From the NCBI GenBank assembly GCA_003646305.1, contig QNFJ01000007.1, forward strand, positions 1 to 25,651: 25,651 nucleotides of DNA, given 5' to 3'. Shown here one piece after another: positions 1 to 7,507 of the stretch. The DNA comes from Gammaproteobacteria bacterium. Lineage in GTDB: Bacteria > Pseudomonadota > Gammaproteobacteria > Methylococcales > UBA2780. Made by a program: the position numbers and the translations under genes. Below the pieces are notes generated by a model that did no database searches, was not told where the DNA came from, and worked only from the letters and a program-made list of their open reading frames with translations. How positions within the stretch are numbered: the first letter of the stretch is position 1; every line of letters begins with the position of its first letter.

Positions 1-69
1 GAAAACGCACCCAAACCAGGCAAGGATATTCAGGTTCTTGATTGGGGTCTGGTTGTATTAATGGCTTGA
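1..69 (+). CDS. C-terminal end of an unidentified gene (partial)
   Basis: Frame 1 is open from the first base to a TGA at 67-69 and encodes 22 residues ending in DIQVLDWGLVVLMA. The gene starts outside the window, so the family cannot be named. It ends 18 bases before the start of the next gene on the same strand, which suggests a shared transcript. Frame 2 is also open as far as 61, so the frame choice is a judgement based on the more protein-like composition and the tight junction with the next gene. Confidence 0.35.
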   Translation, partial: ENAPKPGKDIQVLDWGLVVLMA

Positions 70-87
70 TTAGAGATAAACAGGAGA

Positions 88-879
88 GTGCAAACACAAG
101 AAAGAGTTCTGGAAATTGGCTCTGCGCAACTTAGAACCTTAATTGTTGGTGAGTTGGTAGCAGATAAACCGTGCATTATTCTTTTGCATGGCGGACTAGA
201 TTGCCTGGAAACATGGAAGGGTTTTCCCGAAGAACTCTCTAAAGAGACCGACTTACCCGTTGTGGCCTATGAACGATTCGGTCATGGAGGTTCTGGACAA
301 TTAACCGAAATCAGGAGGCCTGATTATCGCCATGTAGAGGCTGAATCAGTGCTCCCGGCCATTCTGGAAAAGCTGGGCTTAAAAAAAGTGATATTGGTTG
401 GGCATAGTGATGGTGCGGCAATATCTTTACTTGCGGCAGCTTTTTTGCCGAAAACAGTGCAGGGTGTTTGTGCGATGGCCCCTCCCTTGATTCCCAGCAC
501 AATTGTGCGAGAAGGAATTCGTGGGGCCGTTGAGCAGTTTGAAAATGGAAGGCTGGCAGAAAAACTCCGGCGTTTTCATGGTAAGGGAACGGAAGGGTTG
601 TTTTATGGTTGGGCAAAAGCGTGGCTTTCAGAGGCTTTTGATGACTGGAGTTGTGAGGAAGAGCTGAGAAAAATAGAGTCGCCTGTCCACCTTGTGTTTG
701 GAAAAGAGGATGAATATGGCTTTCATGAAAGCCTTGTTTTGCTGGTTGAAAACTTAAATACAGCTCTTGATATACAGGTTTTAAAAGGTATCGGCCATAT
801 GCCGCAGCATCATGCTAGAGGGGAAGTTATTGCATCGGTTAAGCGGCTTGCCCAGAGGGAGTTTTTATTAGAATCATAG
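88..879 (+). CDS. alpha/beta hydrolase
   Basis: A 263-residue single-domain alpha/beta-fold hydrolase, probably a cytosolic esterase or C-C bond hydrolase; the substrate cannot be read. Visible elements: the oxyanion segment LLHGG (32-36), the nucleophile elbow GHSDG with Ser107, the acid in GKEDEYG (Asp208) and the base in GIGHMPQ (His237), in the normal order and spacing. The length is typical. The start is uncertain: GTG at 88 is the first usable codon after an in-frame TGA at 67-69, but the AGGAG at 82-86 sits unusually close to it. It is followed by an SDR gene 61 bases on, so the two probably form an operon that ends at the terminator at 1765-1801. Confidence 0.85.
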   Translation: MQTQERVLEIGSAQLRTLIVGELVADKPCIILLHGGLDCLETWKGFPEELSKETDLPVVAYERFGHGGSGQLTEIRRPDYRHVEAESVLPAILEKLGLKKVILVGHSDGAAISLLAAAFLPKTVQGVCAMAPPLIPSTIVREGIRGAVEQFENGRLAEKLRRFHGKGTEGLFYGWAKAWLSEAFDDWSCEEELRKIESPVHLVFGKEDEYGFHESLVLLVENLNTALDIQVLKGIGHMPQHHARGEVIASVKRLAQREFLLES

Positions 880-927
880 AGAAAGAATTTTTATTAGGTA
901 TGCCTTGTGGCATTTAGTTTTTATTAG
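862..927 (+). repeat. three short direct repeats of TTTTTATTAG
   Basis: The 10-mer TTTTTATTAG occurs at 862-871, 888-897 and 918-927. The first copy is inside the last codons of the hydrolase and the third leads directly into the Shine-Dalgarno (AGGAG) of the SDR gene. An ATGCC-N4-GGCAT inverted repeat lies between copies two and three (900-913). This looks like local duplication of the gene junction; no function is evident. Confidence 0.6.
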
Positions 928-940
928 GAGAAAGTGAATT

Positions 941-1741
941 ATGAATCTTGAATTAGAAAAGAAATCGGTCATCGTTACAGGTGGTGCTTCAAATATCGGT
1001 CGCGGTATCGTTCTCGCCTTTGCCCAGGAGGGTGCCAATATTACGCTGGCGGATATTGATGAAGAGCAAGCTGGACATGTTGCAGAATTGGCCCTTAAAA
1101 AGGGGGCGTCAGGTGTTCAGGTTATCAAAACAGATGTTACTAATCTTGAGCAGGTAAAAGCGATGGTCGCTGCTGCAGATAGCAAATTTGGTGGTGTCGA
1201 TGTTCTGATTAATAATGTTGGTTGGGACGATTTGATGTTCTTCACTCAGACAACACCTGAATTGTGGCAAAAACTGATCGCCATTAACTTTGTCAGTAAC
1301 CTCAACTGCACACATTCAGTCCTTGAAGTGATGCTTAAAAATAAGACTAAAGGTTCTATTGTCTCGCTAAGTTCTGATGCTAGCCGCCAGGGTGAAGCGC
1401 GTGAGGCGGTTTATGGTGCACTAAAAGCCGGCATCAACAGTTTGATGAAATCATTAGCAAAAGAAAATGGTCGTTTTGGTATCCGTTTTAATGCGGTTTG
1501 TCCCGGTGTGACCATTCCAGAAGAAGATGAAGAAGTGGGAGCAAACAGCATGTGGACCCAAAAAGATGCAATGTTCACAGAAGAGCAGTTTGAGGCGATT
1601 GCAAAAGCGTTACCGCTTAAAAAGGTTGGACGCCCCAATGATCTGGCCAGTGCGGTATTATTCATGGCTTCAAATGCATCAGCAGGTCATGTAACTGGCC
1701 AGGTACTCAGTGTGAGTGGTGGTTATAGTATGGTCGGTTAA
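941..1741 (+). CDS. short-chain dehydrogenase/reductase (SDR)
   Basis: A classical SDR of 266 residues. The Rossmann glycine motif is TGGASNIG (13-20). Asp38 at the end of beta-2 favours NAD(H) over NADP(H). NNVG (91-94) replaces the usual NNAG, and the catalytic set is Ser145, Tyr158 and Lys162 (YGALK). The C-terminus SVSGGYSMVG is typical. It resembles 3-hydroxyacyl-CoA or cyclic-alcohol dehydrogenases of the BadH/FabG type, and AtuB/AtuG of terpenoid catabolism are also SDRs, but the substrate cannot be assigned. The start ATG has TAGGAGA nine bases upstream. It is the last gene before a strong terminator, downstream of the hydrolase. Confidence 0.88.
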   Translation: MNLELEKKSVIVTGGASNIGRGIVLAFAQEGANITLADIDEEQAGHVAELALKKGASGVQVIKTDVTNLEQVKAMVAAADSKFGGVDVLINNVGWDDLMFFTQTTPELWQKLIAINFVSNLNCTHSVLEVMLKNKTKGSIVSLSSDASRQGEAREAVYGALKAGINSLMKSLAKENGRFGIRFNAVCPGVTIPEEDEEVGANSMWTQKDAMFTEEQFEAIAKALPLKKVGRPNDLASAVLFMASNASAGHVTGQVLSVSGGYSMVG

Positions 1742-1764
1742 ATCGTTAAAGATTATCCGTGTAC

Positions 1765-1801
1765 AAAAAAGCCGGTTGTGATTGGAACAACCGGCTTTTT
1801 T
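1765..1801 (+). terminator. rho-independent terminator after the SDR gene
   Basis: A 9-bp GC-rich stem GCCGGTTGT/ACAACCGGC (1771-1779 and 1787-1795) with a 7-base loop is flanked by six A on the left and six T on the right. It could therefore also work on the minus strand. It lies 24 bases after the SDR stop codon. Confidence 0.92.
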
Positions 1802-1838
1802 AAGATTAAATAACCTTTTATATTCTGAGAAATAAATT

Positions 1839-2420
1839 ATGTTCCGTCTTGAAGAGTCCGAAATCATTTTGATTGTTGTGGCTTACCTAGTCCTGGCTAG
1901 TATTGTCTTTTTTAAAATTATCAGTTCAGCAAAACAGCTCACCGTACAGCCCACAGCAACTGAGCAAATACAGCGGCATATAAAATTTATAGTCTGGATT
2001 TCTGTTCTGATTGTTTTTGTATTTGTTTCGGGTGGTTTTCTGGCGCATCAGGACACCGCATGGCACCAAATCGCTCGATCAGGTAATGAACTAATGCTTG
2101 CGCGCGTGGCTATTTATGCCATTTTTTATCCAGCCTACCTGATTATTGGTGGTGGGGCGTGGTTATATGCGAGCAGCCGCCTTGGTGCAAAAGTATTCGA
2201 TGGTAAATTTAAGTTTGCGCTTGTTTGTGCCACATTGGCCCCCTTTATGTTTTTGCCCAGTCAGGATCCTGATGTGATGACGCTCAGTAGTGAACTGCAC
2301 AATGTTTTATTCAGAAGCAGCTATTGGGCGATGATGTTTATCTGGATCACCTCCACCGGTTATATCGTTGCTCGGCAGGGGCTTGCTATTATTGAGCAAA
2401 TGAAGAGAGCGGGGAGCTAG
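1839..2420 (+). CDS. five-helix integral membrane protein, family not recognised
   Basis: A 193-residue protein with about five predicted membrane helices near residues 9-29, 49-69, 90-110, 124-140 and 160-178, separated by short loops. There is a charged, partly amphipathic C-terminus (ARQGLAIIEQMKRAGS). No catalytic or metal-binding signature was seen, and I do not recognise the family. It starts 37 bases after a terminator, so it has its own transcription signal; the Shine-Dalgarno is weak (GAGA at about 1826-1829). A gene for an exported protein follows after 43 bases on the same strand. Base and codon use look like those of the neighbours. Confidence 0.75.
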   Translation: MFRLEESEIILIVVAYLVLASIVFFKIISSAKQLTVQPTATEQIQRHIKFIVWISVLIVFVFVSGGFLAHQDTAWHQIARSGNELMLARVAIYAIFYPAYLIIGGGAWLYASSRLGAKVFDGKFKFALVCATLAPFMFLPSQDPDVMTLSSELHNVLFRSSYWAMMFIWITSTGYIVARQGLAIIEQMKRAGS

Positions 2421-2463
2421 TCGCGGGCACTTTGAAAACAGCGTAAATAACAAGGATAACCAG

Positions 2464-2856
2464 ATGCAGAAATTCATAATAATGTTGGCAATTTTCATGC
2501 AGGCAACGGCATTAAATGCATCGGAGTTGTCATTATCCACTCGAAAACTCAACAATGTTGAGATTACTTACAACTATACGAGCGGCCGTTCGTATAATTT
2601 AAAATTTGCGGAATCTGGGGTGAGTTACCGTTATCTCACTGGTTCAAAACCAGAGAGGTGGTGGGGACCATTTCCTTATCAGGCTTTTGAGGTGGAGAAT
2701 AATGTTTACTTCGTTTCATGGTTTGAAGACGGGTACGGAGATTACGTTACGTTGTATATTGATTTTAATAAGGACCTCCTCTATGGGAGTGCGATTTTAT
2801 CGGCTAAAACAGTGCATTTTCACGGAGCCAAAATTACTAGTATTAAGTACAAATAA
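2464..2856 (+). CDS. exported MoaF-like (lipocalin-type) small protein
   Basis: A 130-residue protein with a probable signal peptide (basic start MQK, hydrophobic core 4-17, likely cut near 20). The mature part carries the pattern of MoaF-type, lipocalin-like domains: a beta-rich chain with YTSGRSYNLKF (37-47), a middle AFEVENNVYFVSW and a following D-F-N turn. In MoaF-family proteins this barrel binds or acts on small ligands, but no function is established for exported single-domain forms. It has a good ribosome site (AAGGAT at 2452-2457). No molybdenum-cofactor gene is nearby, so the similarity is only to the fold. The assignment rests on recalled sequence patterns. Confidence 0.6.
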   Translation: MQKFIIMLAIFMQATALNASELSLSTRKLNNVEITYNYTSGRSYNLKFAESGVSYRYLTGSKPERWWGPFPYQAFEVENNVYFVSWFEDGYGDYVTLYIDFNKDLLYGSAILSAKTVHFHGAKITSIKYK

Positions 2857-3042
2857 GCCTCTACGACTGTAATCAAAGTGGCAGGCTGGTTGTGCGACAG
2901 CTGAGATAAAAACCCTAGTTTCAACAGATTTTGTTGTTTCTATGGCAGCAAAAAAGTTTTTAAATATAACCGTGTGGGGGAGTGTGCCGCCCCGAACAAC
3001 CCTCTTACTATAGATTTTCTGGAGTGGCCATGCCGTGTGGTG

Positions 3043-3070
3043 TTGCTTATAGAACATAATTTATTATAAT
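3043..3070 (+). promoter_or_regulatory. promoter of the TetR-family gene at 3098
   Basis: TTGCTT (3043-3048) and a perfect TATAAT (3065-3070) are separated by 16 bases. Transcription would begin near 3077, inside the palindromic operator at 3074-3089, so a bound repressor would block initiation. Confidence 0.65.
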
Positions 3071-3073
3071 GGC

Positions 3074-3089
3074 CTTAACGAACGTTAAG
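3074..3089. promoter_or_regulatory. palindromic operator, probable autoregulatory site
   Basis: A perfect inverted repeat CTTAACG-AA-CGTTAAG with 7-bp arms, nine bases before the start codon of a TetR-family regulator and directly over its predicted start of transcription. This is the usual layout for TetR autorepression. Its sequence differs from the ACCAAGC-type operators at 18791, 21593 and 23738, so this regulator should control a different set of genes. Confidence 0.7.
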
Positions 3090-3097
3090 TAAGCAAA

Positions 3098-3736
3098 ATG
3101 AAAACAGATAAAAAACAACACCGAGATACGTACAGGTACATATTAGAGCAAGCTGTTTTTTTGTTTGCGAAAAATGGATATAACGGCGTATCGATGCGTG
3201 ATTTATCAAAAGCTGTAGGGGTTAGTGCGGCTGCGCTTTATCACCATTTTACGGATAAGGAGACACTTTATCTTGAGGTGATGAAACATGCTTTTAAGGA
3301 CAAAGCTGCTGCCATTGTTGAAGCTTTAAATGCCAGTGGAAGCCCACAAAAACGGTTAGAGTCTTTTTTGGAAAGTCTGATTCATTTGATCGCTGCTGAT
3401 CCCGACTTTAGAGCTTTGGTGCAGTGGGAATTACTCGATAATGATGATGCCAGATTAAAGATGGTGGCAGAGAGGGTGTTTTTGGAGCCCTTTAAGGGTA
3501 TCAGCAAGCTTGCTGAAGAGTTAGCCCCTGAGGTAGATCCGCATATGCTGAGTATCTCCATCATTGGTTTGGTGATGTTTTATTTTGAATCAGCATCAAT
3601 GCGACGCTTTCTTCCAGGTTGGCGACCTGAGCAAAGCGACCCGAAAAAGCTATCTCTGCATTTAACTCAGCTTTTAACTGGAAGTTTGGGTTTGAGAGTA
3701 GAAAACGTAACGAGTGATGAGTTGAGAATAGAATGA
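3098..3736 (+). CDS. TetR/AcrR-family transcriptional regulator
   Basis: A 212-residue TetR-type repressor. The N-terminal DNA-binding domain is clear: helix 1 ILEQAVFLFAKNGYNG, then the helix-turn-helix VSMRDLSKAVGVSAAALYHHF (about 31-51) and DKETLYLEVM. The C-terminal ligand-binding and dimerisation half is helical and its ligand cannot be inferred. It sits just after its own promoter and a perfect palindrome (3074-3089), so autorepression is likely. Its stop codon overlaps an ATG (ATGA at 3733-3736) that opens a 19-codon frame. The closest downstream intact gene is a patatin-like lipase, a possible target. Confidence 0.9.
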   Translation: MKTDKKQHRDTYRYILEQAVFLFAKNGYNGVSMRDLSKAVGVSAAALYHHFTDKETLYLEVMKHAFKDKAAAIVEALNASGSPQKRLESFLESLIHLIAADPDFRALVQWELLDNDDARLKMVAERVFLEPFKGISKLAEELAPEVDPHMLSISIIGLVMFYFESASMRRFLPGWRPEQSDPKKLSLHLTQLLTGSLGLRVENVTSDELRIE

Positions 3737-3959
3737 TGAAAAGAATGAATCGACCCTTATTAAAGATCACAGTGATCTGCCTGTTGTCCTGACAAAAGTT
3801 GGGACGCTCCCAGTAAACTGCAGCACGACTGGTTCTGTCGTTTCAGACCTAGACCTGCGTGAGGTGATGAAATCTGTTATTGGCTGTGGTGTGGGCTCTA
3901 AAATTATCGTGCAATCCCATTGGGATGCGGCTCAAGACAAGCTCAAGAAGAGTGATTAA
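3732..3959 (+). pseudogene. possible remnant of a small gene between TetR and patatin genes
   Basis: Two overlapping frames fill this otherwise empty stretch. An ATG overlapping the TetR stop opens a 19-codon signal-peptide-like sequence (MMKRMNRPLLKITVICLLS, 3733-3792) that stops exactly where a lipobox cysteine would be expected. A second frame is open from 3732 to a TAA at 3957-3959 (about 75 codons, ending WDAAQDKLKKSD) but has no ATG near its beginning. This could be a frameshifted small lipoprotein gene or merely chance. It also contains a perfect 15-base palindrome (3764-3778) and a TGGGA-CGC-TCCCA hairpin (3800-3812). Confidence 0.3.
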
Positions 3960-3991
3960 ATTGATCGATATAAGCGAGTAAAAAACCAAAT

Positions 3992-4906
3992 ATGGGAAAA
4001 AAACTAAAACTAGGAGTGGCACTCGGAAGTGGTTCAGCACGCGGCTGGTCACATATTGGTGTCCTCAATGCATTGGCGGAACAGGGGATTCATCCCGATA
4101 TAGTCTGCGGGACCTCTATCGGTGCATTAGTGGGAGCATCCTATGTTTCCAATAATCTGTCCAGGCTTGAGGATTGGGTTCGTGATTTAACGAAGTTTGA
4201 TATTGCACGGTTCTTTGAGCTTAACCGCTCGTTTAATGGTTTTGTGAATCAGGAGCGGTTGCATGAGTTTTTAAATGAATATGTTGCGGATGATACGGTA
4301 CTCATTGAGAAGGTCAGTAAACGATACGCGTCTATTTCAACTGAATTAGCGACAGGTAGAGAAGTCTGGCACTCAGAGGGCGCTGTTGTCGAAGCAGTTT
4401 GGGCCTCCATTTCATTGCCCGGACTGTTTCCTGCGATCAATAATGATAATCGCTGGCTTGTGGATGGTGGCTTAGTGAATCCCGTTCCGGTATCGGTTTG
4501 TAAGGCGCTAGGTGCCGACGTTGTGATTGCTGTTAATTTGAATGGAGATTTGGTTGGCAGGCATTTTGAGAACACAAAGCAGGTGGAGAAGCCCGATAAT
4601 GGCTTCAGTCGCAAAGTGACGGATCTGGTGATGGAATATACCGGTTCTCTGTTGCCGGTCACTAAAAGTGGTGGGCAGCCTCCCAGTCTGTTTGATGCTA
4701 TAGCGAGCTCTATTAACATCACCCAGGACAGGATTACCAGAAGCCGACTGGCAGGCGATCCGCCGGATATTTTGTTGGTGCCAAAACTGTCGAAGATTGG
4801 CCTGTTAGAGTTTTATCGAGCGGGAGAAGCGATTAAAGAGGGAGAAAAGTCTGTTCGAAGAGCACTCCCAGAAATCAAAGAGATTTTAGGTCATGATCTT
4901 ACATAG
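3992..4906 (+). CDS. patatin-like phospholipase (RssA type)
   Basis: A 304-residue patatin-family serine lipase or acyl hydrolase using a Ser-Asp dyad. Visible: the oxyanion-hole glycine motif GSGSARG (12-18), the nucleophile GTSIG (Ser42) and the acid DGG (Asp158). The core matches small bacterial RssA/YchK-like proteins. The region after about 185 is longer and less conserved. No signal peptide or membrane segment is seen, so it should be cytosolic or peripheral. The Shine-Dalgarno is poor. It is followed by an Ala-rich helical protein and a UbiB-family kinase, which suggests a role in membrane-lipid turnover or lipid-body handling; this is inference from neighbours. Confidence 0.9.
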   Translation: MGKKLKLGVALGSGSARGWSHIGVLNALAEQGIHPDIVCGTSIGALVGASYVSNNLSRLEDWVRDLTKFDIARFFELNRSFNGFVNQERLHEFLNEYVADDTVLIEKVSKRYASISTELATGREVWHSEGAVVEAVWASISLPGLFPAINNDNRWLVDGGLVNPVPVSVCKALGADVVIAVNLNGDLVGRHFENTKQVEKPDNGFSRKVTDLVMEYTGSLLPVTKSGGQPPSLFDAIASSINITQDRITRSRLAGDPPDILLVPKLSKIGLLEFYRAGEAIKEGEKSVRRALPEIKEILGHDLT

Positions 4907-5012
4907 AATAGTAAGTTCCTGTGCTATAAAAGTGGTTTCTACAAATTAGCCATTTAGGCTCTGGAATAGATTTAAGTCTAATTATCGTTTTTGATTAACA
5001 GGGAGAAATAAG

Positions 5013-5717
5013 ATGAAAGAAGAGCAAGCAGCATCACAGAGTAATGAGCAACTTCAGGAGGATATTCAGGCAGCGGTAGAGACGGGTCAGGATATTAAAG
5101 AAACCGTACGGCAAATAACGATTAAGGCACTCACAAAAGGCGATCTGGATAGTCAATCGGTTAGAGAGGTTGCAGAGGCGGTGGTCAAAGGGGCTGGATT
5201 CGGTGCGGCAAGTCAGGGTGCGGCCACAAAAGAGGTTCTGGATAAAGCGGTATCAGGACTTGATGAGGCGCTGTCAAAGGCTGCCGAGGCCTCTAAACTT
5301 GCCATAAAAGAGGCCGTAGGACGAAGTAATGAGTTTTCTGAGAATGAGTTAAAGCGGACGTTGAATGATATTCAGAGCCTTGAAACGTTGTTTCTAGAGA
5401 CATTGCGTGACAGCGCTAACGCAGGTAAAGAGAAAACTTCAGTTATATTGCACGAGCTCGCTGACCACGCGCAATACAGTGGAACGGCTGTCGGTGAGCA
5501 GCTAAAAGAGGGCTTGTCAGAACTGATGGCGGTGGCGGGTGATGCCGGTAAGGCCCAGCTTGAATCAAGTGTGGAAGCGGCAAAAACAACAGGCTCGATG
5601 CTAACCAAGCTAGCGGCAGGGGTGCTGGAAGGGTTTGCTGATAGTCTGGATCCATCAAGCGATGTTACGGATCAATCAAATCAGCCAAAACAGCAATCAA
5701 AGGATAAAGCCGACTGA
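5013..5717 (+). CDS. Ala-rich amphipathic-helix protein (phasin/apolipoprotein-like)
   Basis: A 234-residue soluble protein made almost entirely of predicted alpha-helix, rich in Ala, Glu, Lys and Ser, with long amphipathic stretches (about 10-115 and 120-210) and a disordered polar tail (about 212-234). It has no Cys and no obvious catalytic motif. Composition and helix pattern resemble phasins or apolipoprotein-like proteins that coat hydrophobic surfaces; I do not recognise a specific family with certainty. It has a good ribosome site (GGGAGA at about 5001-5006). Its TGA overlaps the ATG of the following kinase-like gene (TGATG at 5715-5719), so the two are translationally coupled and probably functional partners. 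Confidence 0.75.
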   Translation: MKEEQAASQSNEQLQEDIQAAVETGQDIKETVRQITIKALTKGDLDSQSVREVAEAVVKGAGFGAASQGAATKEVLDKAVSGLDEALSKAAEASKLAIKEAVGRSNEFSENELKRTLNDIQSLETLFLETLRDSANAGKEKTSVILHELADHAQYSGTAVGEQLKEGLSELMAVAGDAGKAQLESSVEAAKTTGSMLTKLAAGVLEGFADSLDPSSDVTDQSNQPKQQSKDKAD

Positions 5718-7405
5718 TGCTCTGGGAAACGCTGGCTGCTGCGCGTGACTTAGGGCGCTTGCATGAAATCGCCTCGGTTCTCATTCGCTTCGGTTTTGGC
5801 GATGTCGTGCGATTGCTGGGTATGGGTCAGGTATTAGAGCAAGTCGGTAAGGTGTTACATTGGACCGAAGCCGAAGAGTTAGCATATCTTGAACCACCCG
5901 AGCGGGTGCGACGTGCGCTTGAGGAGCTTGGCCCCACTTTCGTTAAACTGGGGCAAATTTTTGCAACCCGTGTTGACCTCTTTCCACCGGAGTATATTGC
6001 CGAATTTGAGAAGCTCCAGGATCATGCAGGGGCGCTCTCTTTCGAAGAACTACGCCCTCAGTTAGAAGAGGATCTTGGTGGCGCGGCTGAACTGTTTTTT
6101 TCTGAACTTGAGACTCAGCCTCTTGCCTCGGCATCTATAGCCCAAGTACATCGTGCAGAGCTTTCCGACGGCAGCAAGGTGATTCTAAAGATACGGCGCC
6201 CCGGGATTGGCAAGAAAATTGAAGCGGATTTGAGGTTGATGTCCAAATTGGCGCAGATTGCTGAAATCGAGATACCAAACCTTCAGCAGTTTCATCCCCG
6301 CGAAACGGTACGCCAATTTTCCCGCTCCCTAAGGCATGAACTTGATCTTGTCAGAGAGTGTCGAAATGCTGAGAGAATGGCGGCTAATTTCAGCGATGAC
6401 CCCAATATATCGATCCCTAAAGTCTATTGGCAGCTGACCGGAGAACGGTTAAACGTTCAGGAATATATTGACGGCATACCCGGACGTGACCTGAAGGCTT
6501 TGGACGAAGTGGGGATGGATCGGAAGTTACTGGCCCAGCGGGGGGCCAATGCAGTACTCAAGATGATTATGGAGGATGGTTTTTTTCATGCAGACCCGCA
6601 TCCAGGTAACCTGTTTTACCTGCCTGGAGAGAAGCTTGTTTTTATCGATTTTGGGATGATTGGTTATCTATCTGAGCAAAGACGTTACCAGTTGATGGAC
6701 CTGTTAAATGGGATGGTCACGAAAAATACGGATGGTGTCGTCGAAGTGCTGTTGGATTGGTCAAACGCCACGGATATTGACAGTGAGGCATTAACCGTTG
6801 ATATGGATACGTTTATAGATCAATACCACAGTTTATCGCTTAAACAGCTGAATATTCCTCAGCTACTGAGTGAGCTGATTGCATTGATGCGAGATCATAA
6901 ACTGGCACTCCCTCAAGATCTCGCCTTGATGACAAAAGCACTACTCACTCTTGAAGGTCTCGGTAGGCAGCTTGATCCCTCTTTCGATATGTCGAGTGAG
7001 ATTGGCCCTTTTTTAAGTAAAGCGATGTTATCAAGGTATGCCCCTAACTTGCTCGCGAAGCGAGGTTGGCAAGGTTTCACCGAAGTGGTTAGCCTCATTG
7101 CAGGGGTTCCTAAAGATTTAAAAAGTCTGGTCAGGGCGATTCGCAAAAATACATTCAAGGTTAATGTCGAAGTTGCTCATCTGGAACGGTTTGCGAATCG
7201 TATAGACCGTTCAGTGAGCCGTTTGACGATGGGAATGATTACCGCAGCACTGATTATCGGTTCATCCATAGTAATGACTGTGCAGGGTGGGCCGACCTTA
7301 TTTGGCTTACCATTTTTTGGCCTTCTTGGTTTTCTAGGTGCAGTCGTGGGTGGGATTTGGTTGCTTATCTCCATTTGGCTTAGTGGCAAAGGGGGTGATT
7401 ATTAA
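5717..7405 (+). CDS. ABC1/UbiB-family atypical kinase (ATPase)
   Basis: A 562-residue member of the UbiB/COQ8/ABC1 protein-kinase-like family. Family hallmarks in order: KLGQ (77-80) in the N-terminal extension, the Ala-rich loop ASASIAQVH (137-145), Lys158 of the nucleotide site, the ELD motif (208-210), HADPHPGN (291-298) and DFG (311-313). Two C-terminal hydrophobic segments (about 505-525 and 530-553) anchor it in the inner membrane. Family members are ATPases that support ubiquinone or other membrane-lipid metabolism. The canonical ubiB lies in a ubiE-ubiJ-ubiB operon, which is absent here, so this is probably a second paralogue. Translation is coupled to the upstream helical protein. 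Confidence 0.92.
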   Translation: MLWETLAAARDLGRLHEIASVLIRFGFGDVVRLLGMGQVLEQVGKVLHWTEAEELAYLEPPERVRRALEELGPTFVKLGQIFATRVDLFPPEYIAEFEKLQDHAGALSFEELRPQLEEDLGGAAELFFSELETQPLASASIAQVHRAELSDGSKVILKIRRPGIGKKIEADLRLMSKLAQIAEIEIPNLQQFHPRETVRQFSRSLRHELDLVRECRNAERMAANFSDDPNISIPKVYWQLTGERLNVQEYIDGIPGRDLKALDEVGMDRKLLAQRGANAVLKMIMEDGFFHADPHPGNLFYLPGEKLVFIDFGMIGYLSEQRRYQLMDLLNGMVTKNTDGVVEVLLDWSNATDIDSEALTVDMDTFIDQYHSLSLKQLNIPQLLSELIALMRDHKLALPQDLALMTKALLTLEGLGRQLDPSFDMSSEIGPFLSKAMLSRYAPNLLAKRGWQGFTEVVSLIAGVPKDLKSLVRAIRKNTFKVNVEVAHLERFANRIDRSVSRLTMGMITAALIIGSSIVMTVQGGPTLFGLPFFGLLGFLGAVVGGIWLLISIWLSGKGGDY

Positions 7406-7465
7406 TCGGTCGATTGAAAATAGTAATGCGGTGATTTATTTGTGCAGCTGACTTCAGATGAGATG

Positions 7466-7497
7466 GTCTCGCCGGGGAGAAAGCACCCCGGTGAGAC
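7466..7497. terminator. strong hairpin between two convergent genes
   Basis: A 12-bp stem (one G-T pair) with an 8-base loop: GTCTCGCCGGGG at 7466-7477 pairs with CCCCGGTGAGAC at 7486-7497. It lies between the converging ends of the kinase gene and the large minus-strand operon. Neither side has a T tract, so it may protect 3' ends or need a factor rather than act as a classical intrinsic terminator. Confidence 0.65.
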
Positions 7498-7507
7498 TCC
7501 TTCGGTA

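Noticed and set aside
4249..4722. 157-codon open frame on the minus strand inside the patatin gene
   Set aside because: It lies opposite a gene with complete catalytic motifs and has low-complexity composition; no ribosome site or family pattern was seen.
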